Positions 35,546 to 44,950 of a stretch of DNA of 64,000 nucleotides are shown piece by piece. Under the pieces are notes generated by a model, which saw only the letters and a program-made list of their open reading frames with translations, was not told the origin of the DNA and searched no databases. Position 1 is the first letter of the stretch; each line of letters starts with the position of its first letter. The DNA comes from Candidatus Thiodiazotropha sp. (ex Codakia rugifera). GTDB taxonomy: Bacteria; Pseudomonadota; Gammaproteobacteria; Chromatiales; Chromatiaceae. The position numbers were made by a program, and so were the translations under genes. Location: contig JAHXHN010000003.1 of NCBI GenBank assembly GCA_025656675.1, positions 832,433 to 896,432 of the forward strand, given 5' to 3'.

Positions 35546-36976
35546 ATGAAAAAGCGACACTTTTTGGGTGCAGTCCAGCACCCCGTGCACTTCTTGGTCT
35601 TTGATTTACACTTTCTAGCACCCATACTTTTATTCCTATTTCTTTGGCCTGGTATGGGCAATGCCAACCCTCAAACCAAATCATTCGATCTTGATCAGGC
35701 CATTGCCACTGCATTGGAAAACAATCGCCTTAGAACCATCTCCCAGCAATCGCTGGAAATTGCTGAGGCCCAATATCAGCAGGCGCAATCCACCTTCTGG
35801 CCCTCATTGAGCCTCAATGCCAGTTTCATGCGCCGGGATGAAACGGCCATCTTTGAATATCCAGAACAAAATTTCGATGTTGCACCCGGAATGTTGCCGC
35901 CAGTGAACGTACCCGCACAAGATATCGATATGCTAGGCCGGGACACCTCACTCTACTCCCTTGAAATGAGCTATCCCATCTATACCGGCGGGAAAAGATC
36001 CAGCCTGATCGAGCAAGCGCGCATTGGCGTCGATATCGCCGCAAAGGAGGTCCGTAGAACAGACCTGCAGGTGGTTCAGGATGTAAAGCGCTATTATTAT
36101 GCCGCACTCTATACTCAGCAATTGAGAGACCTGGCGGAAGACATCACCATCTCATTCGAGGTATTGAGGGACATCACTCAAGCCTTTTATGAGGGAGGAT
36201 CCGATTCAGTCAACAAGCTTGATCTTTTACAGAGCAGACTTGCCCATGCACTGGCAGAGGCAACCTATGAGGAACTCGCTGGAAAACACAAATCGGCACT
36301 TGCTGCCCTCACTTTTACAATGGGTCTGGGCTGGCGTGACCAGATCCATCTCAGTGCACAGTCTTATCCTGAGTCGATTGACAGCTTAAAGCTGGACCAA
36401 TTGATCGAACAGGCATTGAGCTTCAACCCCCAGATCGAGCAACTGTCTTTGGCCGTGGAGGCCTACGGCGCAAAGATCGATGAGGCGAAGAGTGACCACT
36501 ACCCCACTATTGGTTTACGTGCTTCCTACGATGTTTTCGATAATGAGCTGAATGGCGGCCTCAGTGTCGATGAAAATAAGCGCTCCTGGCAGTTGGGTAT
36601 AGGTATGCAACTCAAGCTATTCAACGGTGGGCGCACCAAACATCATGTTTCGGCAGCCAAGGTTGGGCAGGCACAAAAAGAACAACAGAAACTACTGATC
36701 AGTGAAAGTATCGCCACACAGGTTAAACACCTTTTTCTGCAAACAAAATCCGCGAGAAAACAGATCGAGATCACTCAACAGGCGGTTGCCACTTCACAAG
36801 AAAATCGCGATCTGAGTAATCGAGCCTACCAGACAGGTGCCGTAAAAACAGAAAAGGTCATCGAGGCAAACCTTTTAGATGCCTTGGTTCGGGCCAACCA
36901 TTCCCGTGCATTGCACGATCAGGCGCTTCATTTAGCTGAAATTGCCTATTTGCTGGGTAAAGAGGTAGTTGAGTAA
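35546..36976 (+). CDS. TolC-family outer-membrane channel protein
   Basis: A 476-aa protein with an N-terminal hydrophobic segment (about residues 24-38, LAPILLFLFLWPGMGNA) as signal peptide and two outer-membrane-efflux repeats (about 48-245 and 270-470) rich in helices, with FDLDQAIATALENN at the start, YTGGKRSSLIEQARIG and FNGGRTKHHVSAAKVGQAQKE, as in TolC/OprM/CusC proteins. No RND pump or membrane-fusion protein gene is near. Instead it is followed after 18 bp by a periplasmic binding protein and a c-di-GMP enzyme, suggesting one operon and export under c-di-GMP control, an inference. Confidence 0.9.
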   Translation: MKKRHFLGAVQHPVHFLVFDLHFLAPILLFLFLWPGMGNANPQTKSFDLDQAIATALENNRLRTISQQSLEIAEAQYQQAQSTFWPSLSLNASFMRRDETAIFEYPEQNFDVAPGMLPPVNVPAQDIDMLGRDTSLYSLEMSYPIYTGGKRSSLIEQARIGVDIAAKEVRRTDLQVVQDVKRYYYAALYTQQLRDLAEDITISFEVLRDITQAFYEGGSDSVNKLDLLQSRLAHALAEATYEELAGKHKSALAALTFTMGLGWRDQIHLSAQSYPESIDSLKLDQLIEQALSFNPQIEQLSLAVEAYGAKIDEAKSDHYPTIGLRASYDVFDNELNGGLSVDENKRSWQLGIGMQLKLFNGGRTKHHVSAAKVGQAQKEQQKLLISESIATQVKHLFLQTKSARKQIEITQQAVATSQENRDLSNRAYQTGAVKTEKVIEANLLDALVRANHSRALHDQALHLAEIAYLLGKEVVE

Positions 36977-36994
36977 CATATTAATAGGTAACTC

Positions 36995-37897
36995 ATGGCT
37001 AATCAGTCCCTCAGTAGCGTCATATTAACGTTATTTTTACTAGTGACGCTTTGTTCCTCATCCACTGTTATAGCTACAGAGCATAGTACGATACGGGTGG
37101 GTGGCAGTGCTGAATCCATATATGAGATTAAAACATCAGATGTGGAGATTGTTTTTACTCTGCTGTTTAATGAAATGTTCAAAGATCTGGATGAGCAATT
37201 TGCAATTAAGATCTACGATACAGATGCCGATCTAGCTTCGAATGTCAGCAACCGCAATCTCGATGTTGTTTTTACAAATACTACACATTTTCTTGAAATA
37301 GAAGATCACCTACGCAGCAATGCATCTTTTGCTGTACAGCATGGTGCATCAATCAAACCCAAAATCTTTCTGCTGGTTAGAAAAGATAGTGGTATAGCGC
37401 AATTGAAACAATTAAGGAACAAGAAAATTGCGATTCCAACGGGACATAATGTTGGAGAGCTTTTTCTCGATGTTGAATTACTGCGTTTAGGCCTGCCCGT
37501 TTCGGAAAACTATTTCTCTGAGATCCGTCGATCCAAAGAATCCAATGCGGCAATCGTAAATCTTTTTTTTGGACAAGTCGATGCAGCACTTGTAACGGAA
37601 TTTTCATTCGATGTAGCAGGGGAACTCAATCAGCAGATATTTCGAGATCTCGTTGTGCTTACTTCATCTGATCCGTTGGTCCATATGGTTATTTCGGTCC
37701 ATAAAGACTTCCCGGTACATAGAGTGGATAATATTTTTAAAAGACTAGGAGGTATTGAGAAAACCCCTCGCTTAATGCATCTCACAAAGACGTTTCACTT
37801 TCAGGGTGTACATCAAATTAAAAGTGATGACATATGTGAAGTACGTCAACTTAAGGATGAATACAGGCAGCTTGTTAGTGAGTTTGAGGCACCATGA
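36995..37897 (+). CDS. PhnD-like periplasmic binding protein, copy 1
   Basis: A 300-aa protein with a signal peptide (cut after about residue 28, TVIATEHS). Two-lobe substrate-binding fold of the PhnD/SsuA-like type: LKQLRNKKIAIPTGHNVGELFLDVELLRLG and FFGQVDAALVTEFSFDVAGELN. No ABC permease or ATPase gene is present. The stop overlaps the start of the membrane GGDEF-EAL gene by 4 nt, so the two are made together, as expected for a periplasmic ligand sensor that docks on the membrane enzyme. The polyamine sensor pair NspS-MbaA of Vibrio cholerae is a known parallel built from a different binding-protein family. Ligand unknown. Confidence 0.85.
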   Translation: MANQSLSSVILTLFLLVTLCSSSTVIATEHSTIRVGGSAESIYEIKTSDVEIVFTLLFNEMFKDLDEQFAIKIYDTDADLASNVSNRNLDVVFTNTTHFLEIEDHLRSNASFAVQHGASIKPKIFLLVRKDSGIAQLKQLRNKKIAIPTGHNVGELFLDVELLRLGLPVSENYFSEIRRSKESNAAIVNLFFGQVDAALVTEFSFDVAGELNQQIFRDLVVLTSSDPLVHMVISVHKDFPVHRVDNIFKRLGGIEKTPRLMHLTKTFHFQGVHQIKSDDICEVRQLKDEYRQLVSEFEAP

Positions 37898-40338
37898 AAA
37901 AAAGCACCATATTCAGGCATCTTTTTAAACGGGTTGCTTTTATATTATTGGGTATCAACCTCCTCTTTTCGTTTATTTTATTGCCTATCTACAAAGACAA
38001 ACTGGTTCGAATGATAGCAGTGCAAGGAGATACCTTTGCCAATTCGACCATAGCTGCCTGTGGTGAGGCACTCTATACAGGGGACTTCAGCTTTGTCATC
38101 TCCTATGTCAGCAAGGTTTTGCAGCAGACACCAGAGATTTCATATGTCACATTTACATCTATTGATGGGCAGATCATTGAACTAACTAGTAGCGGATGGA
38201 ATGTCAACAAACTCGATACCGAGTTAGATTTGAATTATGTAGCGCAAATATTACCCTATACCATCGAACATAAAAAAACCGGAGATGATGTAGATGGTAA
38301 TGCGTTCGTGTTTACCAAACCAGTCAATATCAGCGGTCTCGATTGGGGTATCTTTTCACTTGGATTATCTGACAATGAATATGAAGCACTTCTGCTCAGC
38401 TATTTTCGAAATGTATTGATCTTCAGTTTTCTATTGGTCTTTATATCACTCCTGCTGTTACATGGCAGTTCATTGAAACTCGGTCAACAACTTGCGCAGT
38501 TACGTCATACTGCTGACAGACTGGCTGAGGGTGAACTCTCTGCGCGTGCGCCGACCGATGCCATTGGTGAGATCAGTATTCTTGCATCTACCCTAAATGG
38601 CATGGCGACAAGTCTTGATGAAAATACACGCGATCTGCGTCGCCTCGCTCGCCTGGTCGAAGATACCAATGATGCAATTGCAATTTTTAATAAAGACAGC
38701 AAGATCACATTTGTAAATGCCGCGATGAAAAAGGTTATTAACCAGGACGATAACTACTTCAAAGGCATGGCACTCTACACTTTTTTCTCTCATCTAAAGA
38801 TTGGCAGAAGGAAACAGCATTTAATATCGACTGAATTCTCAAACATTAATCAACATGACTGGTCCACGGACATTACTATCACCACAAACGCCCATGAACT
38901 GATTCATTTTACAATGCGGATTGAAAAATTCGACATTCACGAAATCGAATCGGGTGGATTCTTCGTAATTCTCTCTGACATCACCAGAAGGAAACAGCTT
39001 GAACATGACCTTGAAACACTGGCTTACATAGATAAGCTGACCAAATTGCCGAATCGCCGCTATTTTATGGATCGCCTCACAGAAGCTGTAGAAGAATCCG
39101 AGGCATTCGGCACCGGGCTTGCCGTACTCTTTCTCGATCTTGACAATTTCAAAATCATCAACGATTCACTCGGTCATGAGGTGGGTGACACCGTATTGAG
39201 TGAAGTAGGTTGGCGTATCCAGGAAGCCTTGCGTAGTGATGATATTGTCTGTCGTCTGGGTGGTGATGAATTCACCGCGATTATCAAAGGCGTCAATAGT
39301 AAAAAAGCGATCAGTCATGTAGCCGATGCCATACTCAAGCGATTCCAACTCCCTTTCTTCTGCAATGATCGTGAACTACGTATCACTACAAGTATTGGTG
39401 TCGTAGTCTACCCAAACGATGGTTTTAACACGAAGGAATTAATAAAAAATGCTGATACCGCTATGTACGCTGCAAAAAAAGGCGGAAAAAATGCGTTTCG
39501 TTTTTTTTCAGAGGAGATGCATCAGGATATTCGGGATTTCCTTGATATCGAGAGCTCACTCAGACATGCAATAGCATCATCCGGACTCTACCTTGTCTAT
39601 CAGCCATTTGTCGACATTGAAACCCGTGAAATACGTCATTGTGAAGCGCTCTTGAGATGGCATCATCCAGAGCGTGGCCTGATCCCGCCAGGAAAATTCA
39701 TTCCGATTGCCGAACAGTCCGGATTGATCGGTTCAATTGGCGAATGGGTTTTCAATGAGGTCTGCAAACAGATAAAACGCTGGAATTTCGATATCAATGT
39801 ATCGATTAATGTATCTGGCTCAGAATTGCTGGATAAACGTTTTGTAGAGCGTGTACATAATACAATCATTGAAGAGGATATAGCACCTTATCGCATACAG
39901 CTGGAGTTTACCGAGGGTGTACTTGTCAGTGAAGAGGGAAAGAATCTACCGATTCTTAACCAATTGAAGCGAATTGGTTTTCATCTTGCGCTCGATGATT
40001 TTGGCACAGGATTTTCATCACTCAGCTATCTTACAGAACTACCCATTGACGTGATCAAAATTGATAAGTCCTTCATCAACAGAATTCCCCATGATCGAAA
40101 GACAATTGCAGTCGTCAATTCCATTATCTCACTGGCACACAACCTCGATATTCTGACCATTGGTGAGGGTGCTGAGAATCAATCACAAGTTGAGTGGCTG
40201 GCAGCACATGGCTGTAAGTCGATACAAGGCTACTATTTCCACAAACCGATGGCCGCTTCAGATTTGGATGCATTGATTAATAGAACAAATATCACTTCAA
40301 TTGACAAACATCCCAAGCGACATGATATCTCTAAATAA
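37894..40338 (+). CDS. Membrane GGDEF-EAL protein with HAMP and PAS domains
   Basis: An 814-aa protein with a TM helix at about 12-32, a periplasmic sensor to about 170, a second TM (about 172-192, NVLIFSFLLVFISLLLLHG), HAMP (about 195-245), PAS (about 255-370), GGDEF with intact motif (CRLGGDEF, near 455) and EAL with intact motif (CEALLRW; DDFGTGFSSLSYL). It may make or break c-di-GMP. Genes for PhnD-like periplasmic proteins touch it on one side (4-nt overlap) and follow it by 38 bp on the other, so its periplasmic domain is the likely docking site. Confidence 0.93.
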   Translation: MKKSTIFRHLFKRVAFILLGINLLFSFILLPIYKDKLVRMIAVQGDTFANSTIAACGEALYTGDFSFVISYVSKVLQQTPEISYVTFTSIDGQIIELTSSGWNVNKLDTELDLNYVAQILPYTIEHKKTGDDVDGNAFVFTKPVNISGLDWGIFSLGLSDNEYEALLLSYFRNVLIFSFLLVFISLLLLHGSSLKLGQQLAQLRHTADRLAEGELSARAPTDAIGEISILASTLNGMATSLDENTRDLRRLARLVEDTNDAIAIFNKDSKITFVNAAMKKVINQDDNYFKGMALYTFFSHLKIGRRKQHLISTEFSNINQHDWSTDITITTNAHELIHFTMRIEKFDIHEIESGGFFVILSDITRRKQLEHDLETLAYIDKLTKLPNRRYFMDRLTEAVEESEAFGTGLAVLFLDLDNFKIINDSLGHEVGDTVLSEVGWRIQEALRSDDIVCRLGGDEFTAIIKGVNSKKAISHVADAILKRFQLPFFCNDRELRITTSIGVVVYPNDGFNTKELIKNADTAMYAAKKGGKNAFRFFSEEMHQDIRDFLDIESSLRHAIASSGLYLVYQPFVDIETREIRHCEALLRWHHPERGLIPPGKFIPIAEQSGLIGSIGEWVFNEVCKQIKRWNFDINVSINVSGSELLDKRFVERVHNTIIEEDIAPYRIQLEFTEGVLVSEEGKNLPILNQLKRIGFHLALDDFGTGFSSLSYLTELPIDVIKIDKSFINRIPHDRKTIAVVNSIISLAHNLDILTIGEGAENQSQVEWLAAHGCKSIQGYYFHKPMAASDLDALINRTNITSIDKHPKRHDISK

Positions 40339-40376
40339 GGAATCATTTTTAAATTGACACACATGACTAAATATTT

Positions 40377-41354
40377 ATGACACGCTCTCCTCACTCTCGG
40401 ATTATGAGTCATAAAAATCTATACCTTTGCCTGGCTGCAATCATCAGTATCATTGTAACGACTTTGGCTGATGCTGAGCCTCTACCTGACCGCTATATCA
40501 ATGATCCTGAAATTGGCTATTTTGGCCGAATGTCAAAGGTACTCTTCGATGCCAATACAACGGATACGACCATAGCAACTGATATGATTATCAGGAAGGT
40601 CTTTGGCCTTATGGATATGCAATCCAAAATCAAGATCTATGAGAATAGAGAACAATTGATTCTTGATTTAACTGAAAATCGTGTTGATGCAGTCTTTACC
40701 AGTGTCATTGACCATATTGAATTTGAACATCTTATCAATCCAAAATACATCTATACATTGGTCTATGGATCAAGGCCTCTACAGAAGATCTATCTGTTAA
40801 CTCACAAGAATGCGCAAATCAAACATATCAGCGAACTGCAAGGCAGACGTATATCAATTCCCAAGGGCCACTACCTGGGTAGTCGTTTTCTCGATGTCAC
40901 GTTGCTAAAAGAGGATCTACCAAAATTCAATGATTATTTCTCCCAGATAAGAGAAGTAGAGGATACCAACACAGCAATTGTTGAACTTTTTTTCGGTAAA
41001 ACTGACTGCGCACTAGTTTCAGATATCGCATTCGAATTGGCAAGTGAATTAAATCCTCAGATATCCCAGGAGCTGGAAGTTCTTATCTCATCTAACGACA
41101 TGGTTCCGCAGATTATTGCCATCAATAAAAATGTGCCTCAATCCATCTTCAATAAAGTAGATACATTCCTTGTAAAATCACATGAAAACAAGCGTATCAA
41201 ACATCTTCTCTCTCTGTTCCGGGCCAAGAAATTTGTCAAACTGAAGCAGGATCAGCTATTGGAAACACGTCGTTTACTGGATGAATATAATCTCCTTTTG
41301 AATCGGACCGGATACCGGAGTGACACATATTTCAAAAACGAACTAACAGATTGA
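40377..41354 (+). CDS. PhnD-like periplasmic binding protein, copy 2
   Basis: A 325-aa protein; an in-frame ATG at 40404 gives a tidier signal peptide (KNLYLCLAAIISIIVTTLADA) and may be the true start. Paralog of the 36995 protein: shared I-ELQGRRISIPKGHYLGSRFLDV versus LRNKKIAIPTGHNVGELFLDV, and ELFFGKTDCALVSDIAFELASELNPQ versus NLFFGQVDAALVTEFSFDVAGELNQQ. It differs in the N-terminal 50 residues and the C-terminus. Two diverged sensors on one enzyme would allow two ligands or antagonistic input. No transporter genes follow. Confidence 0.83.
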   Translation: MTRSPHSRIMSHKNLYLCLAAIISIIVTTLADAEPLPDRYINDPEIGYFGRMSKVLFDANTTDTTIATDMIIRKVFGLMDMQSKIKIYENREQLILDLTENRVDAVFTSVIDHIEFEHLINPKYIYTLVYGSRPLQKIYLLTHKNAQIKHISELQGRRISIPKGHYLGSRFLDVTLLKEDLPKFNDYFSQIREVEDTNTAIVELFFGKTDCALVSDIAFELASELNPQISQELEVLISSNDMVPQIIAINKNVPQSIFNKVDTFLVKSHENKRIKHLLSLFRAKKFVKLKQDQLLETRRLLDEYNLLLNRTGYRSDTYFKNELTD

Positions 41355-41634
41355 TAAATCTAAATGGTATACCTTCAATTTCAGCATATTTGGATTGCTA
41401 TATTTTAATATCCAGTGCTTTATCATAGAGTTGGCAATTGTTGACCACAATGGCACTCTTAATCCGGCCCCTATTCAGCCGATGTCTACCTACTGCAAGT
41501 TGTTACAACACAGCAAAGACACTTCGACAGTAAATTATTTAACGCAACTATAGATAGGCAGACATCAACCTGCCTTGGTTAATTGCGTTTATTCGAGGCT
41601 TCAACCCATCTGTTTAGTTGTCATATTACGCAGA
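41355..41634. other. Intergenic stretch after the second binding protein
   Basis: No gene or clear hairpin recognised. It separates the + strand operon from the convergent cytochrome gene. Confidence 0.3.
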
Positions 41635-41667
41635 CAAAAAAAACCCGCGTGTGGGGAGACACGCGGG
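41635..41667 (-). terminator. Intrinsic terminator of the nine-heme cytochrome gene
   Basis: On the minus strand CCCGCGTGT pairs with ACACGCGGG around a 6-nt loop and is followed by a run of nine T. A 9-bp perfect stem, 30 bp past the stop codon. Confidence 0.93.
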
Positions 41668-41696
41668 TAAGGGTAAGCTAACCGATTAGTTAGTCG

Positions 41697-44600
41697 TTAT
41701 AACTCATTCTCGTGACACTCAGTACACCCGACCATATGTCCTTTCGGGAACAACACATTGTTTCCGTCAGGGCAGAAGTTGGTGTCGTCATCACATTGCA
41801 GGACTCGGTCTGTCGCCATGCGGGACAATACAGTACCCTGGCCATTATCACCGTGACATGCCCTGCACTCATTGCTGTTTCTTTCCGTGAGACCAGCATG
41901 ACCGCCATCGGCGAAATCCGTGTCACCGACCGGATGCATACCATGCGGGCCACCCAGAGTTCTACCCAAGTCACCTACATGGCAGGTACTACACTCAACG
42001 ATGGTGCCTTTGTGACCCTGCAACTGATTTGCAGCCACGTTGTCATTCGCCAACTCATTCTTGTTTGGCCATATACCGTGGGTTGAACCATGGCAGGCTT
42101 CACAGAAAACGCCTTCATGTCCGGTGCTCACACGATACAGCATGGGATTGCCGATACGTGGATCGCCTAGACCTGATACCGCAGGATTGTCAGCTTCAAT
42201 GACGTTCTCTGCAAAGCGTTTGTTGGTCGGTACGATTGGCGTTGCCTTGGCATCACCTGAACGATAGGCCTGGAAGAGGCGTATTCCATCCGTATTACCA
42301 TCTGTATCGGCAGGATTCACCACAGTTCCAGGTGTTTCAGCCAGGTTATCCATGGCGTCACCAGTATGGCAGGAACCACAACCTGGCTCATTGGCCCATG
42401 GTACGCGTGGTTGATCTGCATTGGTGTAGAAATCACCACCCAGCTCAAACGCACCAGGTGTTGCAGGTGATACACCACGTGTGAAATCGTCACCGACCTG
42501 ATCCATGTTGCCATGGCAATCCTGACAGAGCATGCCACCGTTGGACATAGCGCCACGCAGACAGTCGGTACGACGACCTGGATGACACTGATAACAGGTC
42601 TCTTCCAAGACTTGTCGACGCTCGTCATGATTAGCGACGATGCCAAACTCATCCTTGATCGCTGCAGGCATTTCAGGGAAAAGCTTATTCCCTGCTCCAT
42701 CTGTCACGCTACCATGGTGACTGTGCATAACATTGGACATACTCTTGACGCTGGCCTGTCTACGGCCATTGGCGGTTGTACCGACATCACCATCCAGCGG
42801 TCCGAGCTGAGCAAGATCAAGCGCTGGCGTATAGTGACATTGCTGACAGACCACAGGAGTCTGGTTCTCAAGGTCCGTACCATGCTCGATATCATGCAGA
42901 CGCACTAAATTGAGGTCCGCCGCATACTCTTTACTGACCTCCAAAGGTACATCGCCATATTGTGGATCATCATCAAAAGCGGTAGCAACCGCAGCAAGCT
43001 TTGAGGTTGCAGCACCATTGCCACCATCCTCTATTGCACCATGACAGGCACCACAGTTGGCTTCACCAGAGATCGGCACAACCGTATCCACAGTGGCAAC
43101 CACATTACCGTCTACCTTTGCCTGGATACGATACAGCGGCCATGGATTCTCCCTGCCGTCATCGTCAAATGCCGTTACAGGCACGCCGGGTGCTTCAAAC
43201 CAATTCACACCCTCTTTGACATAACCAAACTGGAATGCCGGATTCATAAAGAAGGGTTGATCTACAACATAAGCCTCAAACTTCTCTTCAGCATTGTCGA
43301 CGTACGGACCATGTCGACCAGGCATCGACTGTTGATCAGCATCCAATGTCCCGGGACTTGTCAGATAGAAGAGTTCGACATTAGGCATCGGAAGACCCAG
43401 GTCGAGAATCCCTTCCACAGGACCGTCTGGATAGAAAAGGGACAGTACGCCACCTGCAAAAAATGGTTCGGCAGGATAGAAGGGTGCATAAGCATCACGT
43501 GCCACATCCCAGAAGTTGGTCTTGAAGACTTCTCCCGTAACCGGGTTTCTGCTGGAATAGACCGGACCGGAACCCGCGGAGTTGATACCCGTCAAAATCG
43601 GATCACTCGGATTGGATGCGGCCGAATAGTAGACTTCGACACCATCTGCACGACCCAGGATGTTTGGCTCCTGGCCACGTTCGATGACTGTCGCATGCAG
43701 CACATTGAAGGGTGGCAGGATACTCGAAATACGGGTATCGAAATCACCACAGTGCATACCCAGATCATTTATCGCAAACACCCTATAGTCATTATCATTG
43801 ATCAGAGGCTGCTCAGGTACTGGTGTACCTGTTGGTACGCCATTCTGGCTGGTCGAGTTGATTGATACACCCGATACAGGTGGCGGAGGCTGATCATCCA
43901 GGATCACGGCAGTGGTTGAATCACTGTCCGAGGCACCATCGGCATCTGTCACGGTCAGGGTTACCGTGTAACTGTCAGCCGCAGCATAGGTATGCATTGG
44001 GTTGGCTTCAGTACTGCTGTTACCATCACCGAAATCCCATTCAAAGGTAAGTGCGCTGTTTTCAGGATCACTCGAACCCGCGCTGCTGAAATTCACAGCC
44101 TCACCGACCATACCGTTGTAAGGGCCGCTGGCATTTGCAGTGGGTGGCTCATTGCCCGTTTGACCATCTTCGACAGTGGCGGTTGTGGTGTCGCTATCAC
44201 TAGCGCCATCATCATCTGTAACCGTCAAGGTAACCGTATAGCTACCTGGGTCAGCATAGGTGTGGCTGGGATTGGCGCTGCTGCTATTGTTGCCGTCGCC
44301 AAAGTCCCAATCATAGGAGTCGATTGTGCCGTCCGAATCACTGGAACCCGCACTACTGAAATCGATTGCAGAACCGGTAATGGCGCTGTAAGGGCCGTTG
44401 GCATTCGCTGTAGGTGGTTCATTTGAGGGCCCACCTGATCCATCATCACAGTTGCTCGGTGCACCTCGCACTGACCTTTCGTCCGCCATTCCGTCCGATG
44501 AACGGACTGCGCTCACCCGGCAGGGGACCTGAGCGTCATCACTGATCTTCAGCCTGAATCGCCAATCATCATCATCTGATGAGACTGTACCGAGCACTTC

Positions 44601-44813
44601 TCCTGTTGCGGCATTCATCACGGTTATGTCCTGATTCTTGCCACCGTCTCCTCTCACTTCAAGCCGATCCTTTCTGGCATCCCACTTGGCCCTATCGATA
44701 TCAAAGCCTGAGGAGGGCTTTCCAGCAAAAAGATTGCCTGAAAATCCCACAATTAAAAGAAGGCATAGCAACTGACTCAAGCTGCTATACACAGTTATTC
44801 TCTTTATTCTCAT
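41697..44813 (-). CDS. Exported multiheme c-type cytochrome with two PKD domains (nine CxxCH)
   Basis: A 1038-aa protein with a signal peptide (cut near residue 30, GNLFA-GK), a short beta domain (about 38-120), two PKD domains (about 133-215 and 221-305) and a long cytochrome part. Nine CxxCH heme-binding motifs are visible (CGACH, CQQCH, CYQCH, CQDCH, CGSCH, CEACH, CSTCH, CRACH, CTECH). A domain with NDLGMHCGDFDTR and ILPPFNVLHATVIE is shared with the cytochrome at 58998-62417. The protein should be periplasmic or surface-bound and carry electrons; donor and acceptor unknown. GGAGG precedes the ATG. A PmrA-type box lies 121 bp upstream. Confidence 0.93.
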   Translation of the reverse strand: MRIKRITVYSSLSQLLCLLLIVGFSGNLFAGKPSSGFDIDRAKWDARKDRLEVRGDGGKNQDITVMNAATGEVLGTVSSDDDDWRFRLKISDDAQVPCRVSAVRSSDGMADERSVRGAPSNCDDGSGGPSNEPPTANANGPYSAITGSAIDFSSAGSSDSDGTIDSYDWDFGDGNNSSSANPSHTYADPGSYTVTLTVTDDDGASDSDTTTATVEDGQTGNEPPTANASGPYNGMVGEAVNFSSAGSSDPENSALTFEWDFGDGNSSTEANPMHTYAAADSYTVTLTVTDADGASDSDSTTAVILDDQPPPPVSGVSINSTSQNGVPTGTPVPEQPLINDNDYRVFAINDLGMHCGDFDTRISSILPPFNVLHATVIERGQEPNILGRADGVEVYYSAASNPSDPILTGINSAGSGPVYSSRNPVTGEVFKTNFWDVARDAYAPFYPAEPFFAGGVLSLFYPDGPVEGILDLGLPMPNVELFYLTSPGTLDADQQSMPGRHGPYVDNAEEKFEAYVVDQPFFMNPAFQFGYVKEGVNWFEAPGVPVTAFDDDGRENPWPLYRIQAKVDGNVVATVDTVVPISGEANCGACHGAIEDGGNGAATSKLAAVATAFDDDPQYGDVPLEVSKEYAADLNLVRLHDIEHGTDLENQTPVVCQQCHYTPALDLAQLGPLDGDVGTTANGRRQASVKSMSNVMHSHHGSVTDGAGNKLFPEMPAAIKDEFGIVANHDERRQVLEETCYQCHPGRRTDCLRGAMSNGGMLCQDCHGNMDQVGDDFTRGVSPATPGAFELGGDFYTNADQPRVPWANEPGCGSCHTGDAMDNLAETPGTVVNPADTDGNTDGIRLFQAYRSGDAKATPIVPTNKRFAENVIEADNPAVSGLGDPRIGNPMLYRVSTGHEGVFCEACHGSTHGIWPNKNELANDNVAANQLQGHKGTIVECSTCHVGDLGRTLGGPHGMHPVGDTDFADGGHAGLTERNSNECRACHGDNGQGTVLSRMATDRVLQCDDDTNFCPDGNNVLFPKGHMVGCTECHENEL

Positions 44814-44914
44814 TAGAGAGTCCTCCCCAGGAATCGCTATTTTAGAAAGCTAAGTACCAGACAACACAAGCAAAGCTATCCATGCCTTGCTGCAGCGCAG
44901 ACTAGCGGCTATCT

Positions 44915-44950
44915 GTTAACCTAGCAGGAGTTCATTAAGGTTTTCTTAAG
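44915..44950 (-). promoter_or_regulatory. PmrA-type box and promoter of the nine-heme cytochrome gene
   Basis: Minus strand: CTTAAG-AAAAC-CTTAAT (44950-44934) fits YTTAAK-N5-YTTAAK, the PmrA box consensus. It is followed by GAAC and TCCTGCTAGGTTA, which can serve as an extended -10. It overlaps the stop codon of the sensor-kinase gene. The same arrangement recurs before the second cytochrome gene. Confidence 0.65.

Noticed and set aside
43041..43865. 274-codon + strand frame
   Set aside because: It lies antisense to the nine-heme cytochrome gene, without ribosome-binding site, domain or natural composition.
44814..44934. c-di-GMP riboswitch (GEMM) before the cytochrome gene
   Set aside because: The minus-strand leader lacks the conserved GEMM core; the PmrA-type box explains the region better.
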